A DNA stretch of 64,000 nt from Lycorma delicatula (Eukaryota > Arthropoda > Insecta > Hemiptera > Fulgoridae): the NCBI RefSeq assembly GCF_047948215.1, contig NC_134458.1, forward strand, positions 142,828,036 to 142,892,035, given 5' to 3'. The notes beneath the pieces were generated by a model that was not told the DNA's origin, did no database searches, and was given only the letters and a program-made list of their open reading frames with translations. Below are positions 1 to 12,543 of this stretch, in pieces. Position numbers and translations under genes: made by a program. Every line of letters begins with the position of its first letter. Within the stretch, counting starts at the first letter, position 1.

Positions 1-185
1 ATTTTTGTAATTTTTTTTTGTTTTTTTGTATTTTTTTATTTTTTACTCTTTAGTCTTAATGAACAATTAACTTTTTACATCCAAAAAAACTATTCTTAAT
101 AATATTTATATCTGAATATTATTGTTTGTTCAAGTTTGTTTGTTTATTAAGACTAAAAAGTAAAAATATTTATTTTTACACATCT

Positions 186-395
186 AAGTTACATACGTGT
201 ACCAAATTTCAATCATTTTCATACGATAGTTCATGAGAAATGAAAATTTTCAACTAAATGCATGAATTTAGTGTAGGGGTAGCGCGTGGGGGTGGGGGTG
301 GGTCATATCCAAATTCTAACACCGTAGTATTGTATTGTCGTCGATGTTACATACGTGTACCAATTTTCATTGATTTTCATTCGATAGATCAAAAT
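186..395. repeat. Diverged direct repeat pair
   Basis: The segment at about 189-234 recurs at about 347-394, both beginning ttacatacgtgtaccaa and continuing with a similar TTTTCAT-rich stretch. A G-rich run lies between them at 276-303. The period is about 158 bases. It looks like part of a dispersed repeat; no coding content is seen. The rest of 1-1186 is AT-rich with nothing recognised except the hairpin at 868-890. Confidence 0.45.
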
Positions 396-867
396 ATATA
401 GCAGTTGCAAGATTTGATTATATCTAAAGCAAGTTAAATAAAAGCTTATAAAAACAATTAATTTTGTACATTTTATTTCGTTAATTTTTTTCAAAAATAA
501 AGTAAGAGTACCTATCAAATAATAACAGATAGATAAAAGGGAATGATTTAAAATAATCTTTTTTTCTTTAAATCATAATTCAACTTTAATATTTAGTTTA
601 CAAAAATGAATTCGCAAGGAATTCATAAAGTATTTCCGATATTTGTACTGATTAAACTATTCATCAAAAGCTAAAATGAAATAAGCTTTTATTTCTACTA
701 AAAGATACCGCTTCACTAAAAGCCCAAAATAGATTTTAATAAATTTACTTTTCTTTAAATTTCGACTTTTTCAAGTCGTCTGCAAACTAAAAACCGAACA
801 ACTCACAACTAATTAGTCTTATTTTTATTATAAATTTTGGTTGGACTAAAAAAAACAATGTTGCCCG

Positions 868-890
868 GTGGGAAAATAAAATTTTCCCAC
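868..890. repeat. Short perfect hairpin
   Basis: Ten-base arms gtgggaaaat (868-877) and attttcccac (881-890) are exact inverse complements around a three-base loop. No T run follows to suggest a terminator, and no gene is adjacent. The element type is unknown. Confidence 0.5.
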
Positions 891-1186
891 AAGGAAACAC
901 AAAAGCGCGAACCCCGGATTTTCCTTTAAACGATAAGAAAAGGAATACAGGATTATGTATTATTTTTTTTGTTTTCCAACAATTTTGTTTTATTTTCGTT
1001 TGAAAATAATTTGTATTTTAAAATTACATCAGGCTATATGTCGTTGTTATTATATATTGCAATAATAATCCATTACTTAGCAAAGATAATAGTATATTTA
1101 GATACTATAATTGTTTCATTAAAAGGAAGTCTACTTGTTACCTGGAAAAATTTTAAGACGGGACGATCATAGAAACTTTCTAAGAT

Positions 1187-2489
1187 ATAAAAGGTAATTC
1201 AAAAAAGATTTCACAACTTTAAAAGCATATAAAAATTTGTTCAGATAATCTACAGGTTCGGTTGAGGTTTCATTCGTAGAAAAACACATCAAATTTGTCA
1301 CCCAACATTCTCTTTGATTCGATATGGCTTCCATTTGTAATGCGACATATATCCCTTCTAAGTTGATTTCATTCCAGACTATAGCCAATGAGTCGGGCGT
1401 TACCTCTGCAATTGCGGCGTTAATACGAAGTCTTAGGCAGACAGAGGTGGTACGTAAACCTCATCTTTATTGAAACTCCGTAAGAAAAAATCTAGCGGGG
1501 TCAAATCTGGGCAGCGAGTGGCCATGCAGTTGGACATTCACGACCAATCCACCGACCTGGGAATCGAGTATGAAGAAAATCTCGGACTTCTGGGCGGTAA
1601 TGAAGTGATGCTCCGTCTTGCTTATAATAATGGCGTCCATCTTGATCATCATTATCTAACTGAGGAATTAGAAAATTCTGAAGCACATCCAGATAAACAA
1701 ATACCATTTACGGTTGTCTCCTGAAAGAAGAACGGGCTGTACAGTCTTTCTTTGCTTAGTGCACAAAAAACGTTGGACTCAGCGCTATCACGAATGTGCT
1801 GTACTATAAAGTTTCATGAAGATTTTCGTTACCCCGGTTCGGCAGTTATGGATGTTCACCTTGCCGCTGATGTGAAACGTTGACTCATCACTAAAAATTA
1901 TATTGTCTAAAAATGTATCGTCGTCTGCAATTCTATCCATCATTTCCACACAAAACTACAGTTGAACAACTTTCTCGTTATCTGTAATGTGTTGAACCGC
2001 AGTTAGTTTGTACGGCTTCAAGTGGAATCGTTTACGCAATGCGCGTCAAACAGTCGTTTATGAAATGCCATTCTCACGTGACGTTCGTCGAGTTGATTTC
2101 TTCGGACTACGTGCAGAGTTTTCACCGAGTAGTTCAGCGAAGGTTTGGTACCAAGAGTAAGTGTATGCCTAATAGGAGGCTTCCTACCGTACTCTCCAAA
2201 ACAAAACATTACATATCTCCGAAACAAACATTACCGTACTCTCCGTAATTAAAAATTACGTTAAACTGCAGTTGCTGACTGCAACTCCAAAACACAGCGA
2301 GCACGTTCTGCACCAGTAAATTTATCAATCATTAACAGCACTGGTGGCCGAATTCAGTACTAATGAACGAAGTGAGGCAAAACTTGATTTGTTTTGCTAT
2401 TAAATGAGACCTCAACCGAATCTGTAAGTTACCTAAATAAATGTTTATATGCTTTTAAAGTTGTGAAGACCTTTTTGATCACCCAGTAT
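1187..2489 (-). mobile_element. 1.3 kb TIR DNA transposon, copy A (IS630/Tc1-mariner-like transposase relic)
   Basis: The ends are inverted copies sharing GGTxATT, a run of A, TTCACAACTTTAAAAGCATA and flanking bases. The minus strand encodes transposase fragments. Residues at 1707-1501 read VFVYLDVLQNFLIPQLDNDD, then QDGASLHYRPEVRDFLHTRF and PGRWIGRE, matching the QDGAPPHY block typical of DDE transposases of this group. An upstream fragment at 2227-2018 belongs to the same protein. Frames are broken, so the copy is dead. The related element at 50605-51886 shares both ends and the internal order. Family placement below IS630/Tc1-mariner level is uncertain. Confidence 0.75.
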
Positions 2490-4930
2490 ATATAAATCAA
2501 AATCTGTATATTTGGTAATTCGTTAGGCTTGAACATAAATTTTTAAAACTCGAATTATAACGTTGTTGATTATATGTGAGAAGTATGATATTAAATAATT
2601 TGTAATTTATCCAGGTCCATTAGTTTTAATGAATAATGCTTCAAAATTTGAAACAATATATTTGTGAATTTGATGAGTTATATAATCAGTTAAATTAAAA
2701 TTTATTTAGAAAATATATCCTTTTTATCTGAAACACCGGAAATGAAGTGTTTGAAAACAGATGCAAAATTTAACTGGCTAAATTTTTACATATACTTTTT
2801 CTATGAAAATGTGATAATGTTTATCTTCAAACAAGACTGTACATAATTATTATTCCAGTGTTAAATCTATCTTGTGAAATGTATATTTTTCTCTTCTGAC
2901 ATAAAAATACTAGGGATGCTGTTAATATTGTCCTGATAGTTTTTTCATTACTTCGTTGTTATTGAAAGTCATTACAAGTTATTTTGCGCATAGAATGACA
3001 TAAAGTATATTGTAAGATTTATCACAAATTGATATATTTATGTAAAATGCTAATACAGTTTTTAACAAAAAAAAAGATATATTTAACAGTTTCAGACGAA
3101 TTATTACAAAACGGGATCCAGAATATTTTGCTTTTAAACAAAAAAAAAAAAAAAAAATACAAAAAAGATAATAATAATACTGAAATAAGTTGACCCTTGA
3201 GAATGATGAACACTTTTCTGATGGAAGGTTAAAAAAAAAACGGATTGGTACCGGAAAGCATTTCGCAGTCACTCACGTCTCTCACTCATTCGTTTCCACC
3301 GGAAACTAGCGCTTTAAAATTACTTTTATATCCCCCCCTTCTCTTCTTTCTCCTCTGCTCTCTTCTATTACTCTTTCAACGTCCGTCTATTATCTCAACA
3401 AAAAAAAAAAAATGGAAAAATGCCATATTCGACCGTTTTATACTTTTTTGTCCACTACTCTTGTATTATTACAATACCAATCTCGTTTTATTCCTCCAAA
3501 AAAATTCTAACTTCCATTTTAAAGTTTTTTATGACTAAACCCCCAAGCATTGACTTACTTTACCTTACATTTTTTTTCAATATAACTCCTCTTCTAATTT
3601 TAATCAATCGATTACCGGTTTGTCTTAAGGTAGCCTACTGAATACGTAAATTTAAACATTTTAATGAGGGACTCATGATTTGTGTATTGTTTTAACCTCT
3701 ATGTGATCAATATTCAGTTCCCTGCAAATTAACGAAGTGAGACGTCTAGTTCTGGTAGAGGTTATAATATTTAAATTCCACACATACCACACCTTATTAT
3801 AACAGTATTTTTACGCTAAGTTAATACTATTTATTGCTATTAAGAATACATTCTTGTTTAATTAACAAGATTTTTCTTAATGTAAAAAAACTACTATTGT
3901 AAATTACCACTGAAATCTATTGATTAAAAAGTCTGATGTGAACATCACATGAGTTCCTTGTACGCCTATTAAATTACATATACACATTTTTTGCTGCACT
4001 TCATTTAAGCTTATTTCATTTGAAAGTGAGATACGATCCTCCAATTCTTAATAAAGTGAACAGTTACACAATTGCTGAAACTAGAGAACGTGTACACAGA
4101 TGAAGATCAGAATTATATCAAACCAAAGAGCGATTAAATGACTGGTAACGAAAAACAAATAAACGAAATGATGATCAATTCCGACTTAGAGAGAATATTG
4201 TCCGACAATATCAGAGAAGTAATGAACAGAGGAGTAATATATGATGAAATTTTATTGTAAAATTATCATTTCATTATATGTTTAAATAAACAAAAAAAAA
4301 TCGGTATTCTTTTATTTTCTCTGCTCCCCTCCTCCAAGGTCACCTTCCAAGAATTTTTTTCCTACGTTTACTATGTTAAGTGGAAAAAAACTAAAAAAAA
4401 AACCCACAAAAAATGTACAAAATTTACCTAACATTTCTTTTTTGGAAGTGTGGATGAGTGAATTATGATGAAATTTTATTGTAATATTATTACTAAAAGT
4501 TTATTATTTTAATATTATTAATGAACTAAGAATATCATCCACTTTTTATAATATTAAAATTTATCCACCTTTATATTTAATATTATTAAAAGTTTAAATA
4601 GACTAAAAGGTTTTGAAGAATTCAAAAAAATCAACATTTTTAAACTCTGATCGGCTCTCCCATCCATAATATTACCCCTAAAGTATTTTTTTTTTTTGGA
4701 TTGCTTGCATTAATACTATGCCTAAGAAGTCATTAAAAAAAATCGCTTTAAAAACATGCAATAAATAAAAAGATAGCAATGTTCGATTTTTGGTGAAGGT
4801 GGAATTTTAGGGCAAAATTCTCTTAAAAATGATACGTTAAAGACGCACGTATATATAGAGCTTAATATTAAGTGAAAGTATGGTTGAAAAAGTTTGAGAA
4901 AATAAACCCAAAAACCTATTTAGCCCCCCT
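2490..4930. other. AT-rich sequence without recognised genes
   Basis: About 2.4 kb of AT-rich sequence with poly-A and poly-T runs, for example 3140-3157 and 3401-3412. A pyrimidine-rich stretch lies at about 3330-3390. Open frames here are short and of low-complexity composition. No gene, RNA or transposon end was recognised. Confidence 0.6.
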
Positions 4931-5160
4931 GGATATATGGAGCTCAAAATTTTACCAACAAATTGTCCCATATAAATTTCATAAAAATTGGTTTATCCAG
5001 TCATAAGTTATTAACCTTCAAACACGCCTACACACATATATTCGTACGTACGTACGAACATTATTCCCCCCCTTTTTTGTCTTTTGAGGTTTCTGGGTCA
5101 TGAAACGTCGAGAAATGCAAAAAAAACCCATACCTTCAATTCTGATTGATTACCATACTT
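4930..5160. repeat. Probable dispersed repeat
   Basis: This stretch has features of common arthropod dispersed repeats: a phrase ending in ggtttatccagtcataag, then ttcgtacgtacgtacgaac, a palindromic CGTACG run, and a C-rich break. No second copy was found in the window, so the call rests on resemblance only. Confidence 0.3.
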
Positions 5161-5759
5161 TCCTTCTCGCAGCATAGTTCTCTAGAGCTATGATGCTAGG
5201 AACGGAAAAATGTTAAATCTGTCTGCTTACAGTTGGTTATTGTTATAAATAAATAAATAATGAAAGAATGGTCATTGTTTGTGGATCTTTAAACTGTACA
5301 ATAATTAAAATATGATTTTTAACATTTGATGATTAAAGTAGCCCTTTTATTTGATTTACATTTTTTCTTTTCATTTTAACCCCAAAAAAAGTTATACATG
5401 GGTAATCTTCAAGTTATGTTATCACATAAATTTTATATTTGAAAAGGAGAGAAAAAAAAGACCAGCTACTAAACGAGGCCGTCAAATTTACAAATTAGTA
5501 GATAAATTCCATTTAATTTAAAATAGTTATTTTACTTTGAATATTGTATTTTACAGTAGTATACTGAAGATCGTGTACATATAAAAAAAAAATAAAGATA
5601 CTATTATAAATTAGAAAGAGATAAAAAAACATTAAAAGAGAATGGTAGAGAAGTGATATTAAATCTGAATGAATGAATGAACATATACAATTCTGTGGTG
5701 CGGAAAGAGTAAAGATAATTTTATTCAATGGAGAAAAAGCAGTTTAAATAACTAAAATT

Positions 5760-6080
5760 ACATTTTGCGGCCGGTCTCTGTGGTAACGTAACAACAAATT
5801 CTTAGGTGAGACACCCCGCCTTGATTATATCAAAGACAATTAATTCTGGGTAAACAAAGCCATTGTGACCCTCCTCCGTTCCGTCGCTGCTCTTACATCT
5901 AATGTTGTAAACATTCGTATTTTTATTCTCTTATTATTACCATCCTGTTATTTTATCTCTTACTTTTCTATCAGCGAAATAAGAGCGCACAGAAATACTA
6001 AATATACGTGTTTGCGCGTGCATAGACATACACACAGGCAAGTGCGCGCGCGAAAATTTACTATCAAGCTGAGTATGCCG
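5760..6080. other. CpG-richer stretch, function unknown
   Basis: This stretch contains gcggccgg, ccgttccgtcgctgctc and alternating purine-pyrimidine runs (gtttgcgcgtgc, gtgcgcgcgc) near 6008-6050. It is unlike the AT-rich surroundings. It could be an old transposon or a distant regulatory or first-exon region. No coding similarity was recognised. Confidence 0.2.
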
Positions 6081-6265
6081 TAACTTTTAAGTTGGTCTGC
6101 AACTTTTATACAGACGTATCAGTAATTATTATCAATTTTATTCTTTTTTTATCTACCAATCAGATTCGATTGGTTTAATTTTTCGTATATCTCGTTTCTT
6201 AAACTAAAAAGAAATTTATGTTGATCAGTTAACTCATTATTAAATTAATCATAGAATTATTATTA

Positions 6266-8044
6266 TTTTTAACCGACTTCAAAAAAAGGAGGAGGTATCA
6301 ATTCGACTGTTTTTTTATTTAGTTTTTGTTTATGTATGTTACGCAATATCTCTAACGTTAGTGAACGGGTTTTGATAATTTTTTTTTTTTTTAATGGAAA
6401 GTGTATACTTCCGGATAGGTTCCATATAAATTTTAACCAAATCCGATGATAAATCTCAGGTAAAATAAGAAAAAACCGAACGGCTCGACACCCTTAACCG
6501 CTGAGCCCTCGCATCAGTACCGTATTTCTCTGTTCCCTGTACGACTATGGTATTAACAGTCTATATTATCGTTGTTTAATCTCCGTGTAAATATTCATGG
6601 CATTTCTTTCTCTAATTTTCTTTCTTAAATACTCATTCCTTTTTTTATTGGCTACTTTCCTCTAAACTCCATATAAATATTAAACCTACATTTAATATTT
6701 ATATAAAATGGTGAAAAAGTGTATTAACCCTAATTGCAAAATTATAATATAAATATTTGTATTTATATGATGCAATAATAAATTCTAATTTTTCAATACT
6801 AATAAATACTCATATAACAAGCTCCCAACCGACATCACCCTGTATGAAGCGAGTTAAATATTATAATTTTGTAATAAATAATATTCTATAGTTATTATAA
6901 ACACTTTTTTTAAGCGGCATTCAGAAATCTTGTCCAGATGTCTACTCGCAAAAATGAAACCTATGAATTAAACAGATTATGAAACCTCATCATTTCTGTC
7001 ACAGCTTTCTCATCATCTGATCTATTAAATAACTTGTTTGGGTCCACATAAGACAAGACGATGGCCTTCTAAAGTTTTAACTCGACTAAGAGCGACGTAA
7101 ATCTGCCCTTTAGCCAAATTTTTCTTGCCGAGGTCTATCACTGCCCTGTCAAGAGTTGCACCCTGCAGTTTGTGAACAGTTACAGCCCAGCTTAATATTA
7201 GAGGTAGCATTCTGCGCTCGATATCACCGTATCCATTTGTCACTTGGAATGTTGTACAAACTGGGGAAATGGTTACGCAAACATCTTTCATTCTAAGACC
7301 AATAGTCTCTTCATCAGATTTTATGAGTACAGCTTCCGGTAACTCTCCTTCTTCGTATATCAAGCCGAGGCGGTGAGAACGTTGCTCTTGCATTTCGTTT
7401 CACAAACGTTTGTGTATTAAACTGACACGATTAGCATGACTATCTAGACTTTCATTCCGTAAGAATCGACTGTTGTACTTTCTCATTTGTGAGAGTCTAC
7501 ATTCTCGTTGTTGAAAAGTCTTTGCGGAAATATTCAAGGTATTTCTTTCTCTACATTTCCTTAAACGATAATTCCTTTCTTGATAACTTTCTTTTAAACG
7601 TCGCTATCTCATTTGAGCAGCGCGTTTATTAGGCCTACCCATATTCTAATTAAATAATAATATATATATATAATAGTTTTAATATATTTATTTATATAGT
7701 TAAACAAAAACAAAAAACCTATAACCTGTGAGGTATGATTATACCTGTGAGGTATAATCCTGAGACGCTCTCTCTTATACGCTGTTGAGATCCCATTTTA
7801 CTAGTGGGAATCCCGTTTAGCCGCCTAGCAATCGGTTGAGGTACTAAATTTACGTAATTTTGTGTTGTTAAATTTGTGTTGGTTGGCACTGATTTAAAAA
7901 ATAGTTATTTGTTGTAAATACTTTTACTTTAGTTAATAAATAAAAATATTATTTTTTGTAAATTTTTAGTACTATTATTTTTTGAAGTCGGTTTTTATTT
8001 TTATTTTTTATAAATTATTTTACTGCATTACTGGATCTGCTAGT
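6266..8044 (-). mobile_element. Helitron-related element, internally deleted
   Basis: The region contains a Helitron replicase/helicase relic on the minus strand (7642-7025). It is bracketed by inverted copies of AACCGACTTCAAAAAA at about 6271-6286 and 7978-7994, the second in reverse orientation. The right side runs into gcattactggatctgctagt at 8025-8044, which is also the 3' end of a Helitron-like element at 14096-14762. A minus-strand Helitron would be expected to have its CTRR end at the low-coordinate side, so the right-hand CTAGT end may belong to a different, nested element. Boundaries are therefore approximate. Confidence 0.6.
7025..7642 (-). pseudogene. Helitron Rep/helicase remnant, N-terminus fused to helicase C-terminus
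   Basis: The reading starts MGRPNKRAAQMR, then an in-frame stop, then RRLKESYQERNYRLRKCRER, the typical N-terminal start of insect Helitron proteins. After further stops, an open frame from 7393 to 7025 reads [29 protein letters not shown] and [15 protein letters not shown]. These are the last motifs of a PIF1-like helicase. The Rep nuclease and most of the helicase are missing, so a large internal deletion joins the two ends. Full-length Helitron proteins are well over 1000 residues. The copy cannot encode an active enzyme. Confidence 0.8.
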
Positions 8045-8146
8045 ATAAAATAAATGTAAATCCATAGGTAAGTTAGAAGTTTTAATTATCATTATACCTG
8101 ATTAATGTTTTTTTGGGGGATATTAAGTTATGATATCACAGTCAAT
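8025..8146 (+). repeat. 122-bp exact repeat, copy 1
   Basis: Identical by eye to 14743-14864. It begins gcattactggatctgctagt, a Helitron-like 3' end, and continues through about 102 bases of ordinary AT-rich sequence ending gatatcacagtcaat. Flanks on both sides differ between the copies. Confidence 0.85.
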
Positions 8147-8518
8147 AGATTTTATTGTTCAATAATATATTGTTTTAATAGCATTTTCTATAAAATGGAT
8201 AGTTATATAAGGTCTATTAGTTTGATATTAATTAATGTTTCGGTAAAGGTTTATTTATTTATTTTTCTTATAGATATAATGAAAAAATCACTTTAGTTTA
8301 ATTAAATATCCCTGATTCAAATTTCTATAAATTATATTCAATCTTATTTACTAATAATATCAATTTGTTTTTCCAAAATAAATCTATCTGGAGTCACTTC
8401 TAAGTTTATAATTTAAAGTTGGTCTAAATTTACTAATATGCTTCTTAATTACGTATAAAATATATGCGATTTAAATATGTTGTTGAATGAAAACTACTAG
8501 ACCTATTATGTGAATTTA

Positions 8519-9363
8519 CGAGGGTGAGTAAAAAATTATCTACACTTTTCGTACTACAATTTATTTACACAAAGGAAGGTGTTCAACATGTAGATCATTT
8601 TTCTACATAGTCAACTACCTTGTCAATGCACTTGATCCAGCGGTCCACAAGCTTACGTATTTTTTCCAAGGATAAGATTTTCTGTTGGTCGAGAAACCAC
8701 TTTTGCACCTATTCCAGTAAGTCTAAGTATGTGGAAAATCGGTGAACTCCCAAAGCATCCTTGAGCGGCCCAAACAAATGAATGTCGGAGGGAGGAGCAA
8801 GATCTGGGCTTAGGGAGAGTGTTCCAGTACCTCTAAATTCAATTTGTTGATGGTTTGAACGGTCTGGCGAGGAGTGTGCGGGCGAGCGTTTTCATGCAAC
8901 AACAACAACAACTACAACACTTTCTTCGACAATAGACTTTACGGAAACCGAGCTCTACGTGGATGATTTGATGGGCAGAATCATGACTAACGTTCAAAGA
9001 AGACGCTACTTCATCGATGGTAACTCGCTTATTGGTCAGAACAATCTCCCGAGCTTGCTGAATCTTGTCGTCCGTGGTGAAGGTTGCGGACGTCCGTCTC
9101 CTTCGTGCATCACGCTCGTCTGGGCACTTTTAAATTTCTCGGTCCACAACAAAACACTTTTACGTGATAAAGCGCTGTCGCCGTATTGTGATAAATTTCA
9201 GCCTTTTTCCCACGCTGCGACCAGAGAAATGACGCAATAAGTTTCAAATATCGCACAAATGACCAAAATTGTACCAACTCCAAGCACCCATGCACAGAAG
9301 GCAGCATGATAACTTTGAAGGTGTGTTATGGCGAAAGTTTAGTTAACTTTTGACTCCCTCTCG
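8519..9363 (-). mobile_element. Mariner-like element, internally deleted
   Basis: Terminal inverted repeats begin CGAGGGTGAGTAAAA on the left and, inverted, CGAGAGGGAGTCAAAA on the right, flanked by TA on both sides as expected for Tc1/mariner. The minus strand encodes an N-terminal piece (SRKSVLLWTEKFKSAQTSV) and, near 8900-8590, a C-terminal piece containing HLFGPLKDALGVHRF and WIKCIDKVVDYVEK before a stop. Between them most of the catalytic domain is missing. The element is 845 bp against about 1.3 kb for an intact mariner. Several stops and frameshifts show it is inactive. Confidence 0.8.
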
Positions 9364-11279
9364 TATTTATTATTCAAATTAAATACAATAGTATATTTTC
9401 AATTTTGGTTTTATATGTTAATATCAAAACAATTTAATTATATATTGATTAAAATAAAAGCTTTTGATAATAATTTCTTTAAATTAGTTGTTATTAAATA
9501 GCTCTCTAAGAGTGAATTAAGATAATTTTAATAAAATTTTATAACAGCGATTTGTTTGTCTAAATCGAGTTTTGAGTCTTGTATTTTATCATTTCAATGT
9601 TAAGAACAACTTAGAAATAAGATAAATCAACCAGGTTTATGAAGCGAGTCGGTATTGACTGAGTTTATTTTTTGCTGGCTCACAATTTTTCTCATTTTAA
9701 CATAAATTGTTGGTAAATGGCCATTGTTGTGTTTAAGTTACTGAAAACCATACAGATTAGATTATTTGTTGTATATATTTTCGGTAGATCCATCATCTCT
9801 AGTAGATACAAAAAAAGACGAAAAAACAACAAATTTTATACAATTATAAAAAGAAAATTTAGGAACGTATTAGATCTACGATCTTAATTTTTCATTACAG
9901 TAGTACGTATCCGTATTGGATGTTTGTTATAATTTTTTATTCGTATTTAATTTCACCAAGTTCTAATTTATACGGTACGTAATGGCATATTAATATGAAA
10001 GGGTGTACATATTGACATTGATAAGTGTTTATATACACGCGCTTTTGTGAATGATAAGAAAACGTTGTTTACATGGCGTGTATATAATGGCTAAAATGAA
10101 TGAAAGGAATTTGTTAGAATGTGGACTACATTACGTAATTCTCTGCAATTTGAAATGATGTTTCACAGCTCTGTTGGGTCGGATTGAAACTGATGTTATA
10201 TTGTATAGAAGGCTATGAACGTATAACACAAGGTAAAGCTAATCGTAAAGCAAGATGTGTATGAGATTGCTACCGTTCGGTTAGATAGATAGTGCGACGC
10301 TTTATAACGTAAGAGAAGTGTGAAGTGGAAAGTGTGAACACAACAGATGAGAGGAGAAGGCGGGAAAGTCCGTTGCCTACCGCGTTGCTGTTACCGCACC
10401 ACCGCCGCGTTATCTCTCGGTGGGAGAGCGGACATGTCCCTATTGAATAGTTAATTTCCATTCGGATGCCCGCCAACAGCCCAGCATATTATAATACAGA
10501 CTATCTCCTTGTATTATTCAAGACACCAGGTAGTCACATTGTCGTCGACAGGCACAATAAATTGTTAAATTCTCCTACCAACATCTCCTTCACCATTTCT
10601 CTACCGTTATTACTACTGCCGTAGAAACCCTTCCCCACCATCTTGAAACCCGTTACATCTTCTCTCATACCCCACATCCAACTATATTTACTTATTATTC
10701 ATCTCTTGTCAACATAATTGTACTGCAACCAAGATCTAACCGTAGCCTACCCAACCTAACCTAACCTAATTGCATCGTACCGCAATTTAACGACCTTATC
10801 ATAATGCAATAGCACTGGGAAACCTCATAGTAGCATTATGCTAGGGAAATATACATTATTCTCATGTATTATATTTTAATATTGGTTAATTTTGTTTATC
10901 TTAATACTTTGTATAAAATATTGATGAAGACCATACAATTCTGTTATTAAGAGAGAAAAAGATGAAATTTATTCATAAAGATCTGAATGTTTGAATTTTC
11001 ATTTTGGTTAAAAACTCCAGCATTTCTAAACCAGCATAAAAGATTTTTAACATGCTTGTTCAACTGTACTATTTCCAGCATTTTATTACTCTCACACTTT
11101 TTACCCTCCATCAACTATAAAGCATAAAAGTTAGTATTAGTAAAATAATTTTTATTTTTTTTTTTTAAAAACCTTTTATAGGATTGTACTTGAGTGAAAA
11201 ATCAAACTTAAAAAAAATTTATTTAGTTCAGTTTTCATCAAAACTATTGTTAATTTAGAACTTAACGTTTTATAACCTA
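9364..11279. other. Upstream region without recognised coding sequence
   Basis: AT-rich sequence apart from the CpG-richer patch at 10250-10490 and a short aacctaacctaacctaa run near 10757-10770. That run resembles the insect telomeric repeat unit TTAGG/CCTAA but is only about three units long. No exon with family similarity was recognised, although the missing N-terminal exon of the MYT1-like gene could lie here or further upstream. Confidence 0.5.
10250..10490. promoter_or_regulatory. CpG-richer patch, possible promoter or 5' UTR
   Basis: About 240 bases are clearly richer in G+C and CG than anything nearby, including stretches such as accgccgcgttatctctcgg. The patch lies 2.4 kb upstream of the first recognised coding exon and outside the recognised transposons. 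It could be a promoter or non-coding first exon of the MYT1-like gene. The 68-codon reading frame on the minus strand resembles nothing recognised and is not called. Confidence 0.3.
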
Positions 11280-12543
11280 CAAGGGTGGTTTGAAAAGCCC
11301 ATGCAAAAATAGAAACCAATTATTTTTTTGAGATAAACTCTTGTTATTTCTCATCGTAGTCTCCTTTTAAGCTTAGACATTTCATTCAATGCTGCTCCAG
11401 TTTGTTGATCCCTTCCAAATAATAGAATTGTTCCAACTCTACAAAATAGGCATTTGTTCCTGCTATCACCTCCTCATTTGAATAACATCTCCTTCATGCC
11501 AGCCAATTTTTCTTGTTGGGGAACAAACAGTAGTCCAAAGGAGCTAAATCTGCAGAGTAGGGTGCTTTTAGAATGAGTTTAATCCTTGTCCATCAATTTT
11601 GCAGCCACAACTGCAGAGCAATGAGCAGGTGATGAAAAAGTACTTTTTTTTTAACCAATCATGGATATTTTTCTTGCAGCTCAATTTTCAAGTGGACCAA
11701 TACCGATGCATAGGTTTAACCTGTAATTGTTGAACCTTTTTCTTAACGGTTGATGAGGATTATCCCTTGTGAATTCCAAAAGACAGTCACCTTAATCTTA
11801 TCGGCCAAAGGGACACTCTTTGCCTTCTTTGGTGCAGACTCCCCACTAGCAATCTATTGTTTGGATTACTTGGTGTCAGGTGTATAGTGGCGTGCCCATA
11901 TTTCATCTAAAATGATGAAACAATGCTTAAAATGTTGTGGATTTTGCTGAAACAGCTCAAACCCCTCATGTAATACTTCACACAATTTCATTTTTGGTCA
12001 ACTGTGAGCAATCACAGCTCCATCTTGCAGATAGCTTTTTCATGTTCAAGTGTTGATGCAAAACATTATGCACCCTTTCAGTCAAAATGTACACCTTCAC
12101 TCTTCTATCATCCAACCCCATATCCTGAATGTTATCAATCATTTCTCTTTTTTCTGAATCTTATCAATGGCCTCAACAGGCCACCCAGAACATTCAGTGT
12201 CACTTGTGCTCATATGACCACTTCAAAAATTTTGAAACTACTTAAAAAACTGTTCTAATCGAAGGTACAGATTCACCATAATATTTATTAGGTTTTTCTT
12301 TAGTATTGTGAAACAATTTTCCCTTCATAAAGTAATATTTAATCAACATGTGAAACTCTCTTTCATCAATTTTTTTAGAAATCTCTCAACTTTCTTGATT
12401 CAAACGGACGCCAAATACAGAGGAATTAACTGATCAGGTCGAAACTTTGTGTGTGTCCTTTCAAAAGATGCTAACTGAATATCCCCTCAATACACACCTA
12501 TGGTACCAGTTCTCAGACTTTGCATGGCCTTTTCAAACCTCAT
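11280..12543 (-). mobile_element. Mariner-like element, decayed
   Basis: The left end CAAGGGTGGTTTGAAAAG and the inverted right end share GGTTTGAAAAG followed by CCATGCAAA, and a TA precedes the left end. Length is about 1.26 kb, normal for mariner. On the minus strand the C-terminal piece next to the left end reads KCLSLKGDYDEK before a stop, the typical mariner tail. The remainder is broken by stops and frameshifts. The 84-codon plus-strand frame at 12004-12258 is a shadow of this element. Confidence 0.75.

Noticed and set aside
3245..3641. Two overlapping open frames of 97 and 73 codons
   Set aside because: The translations are Leu/Phe/Ser-rich from a pyrimidine-rich tract; no motif, splice logic or similarity was recognised.
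10757..10770. aacctaaccta run as a telomeric repeat
   Set aside because: Only about three units; far too short to be a telomere or an interstitial array.
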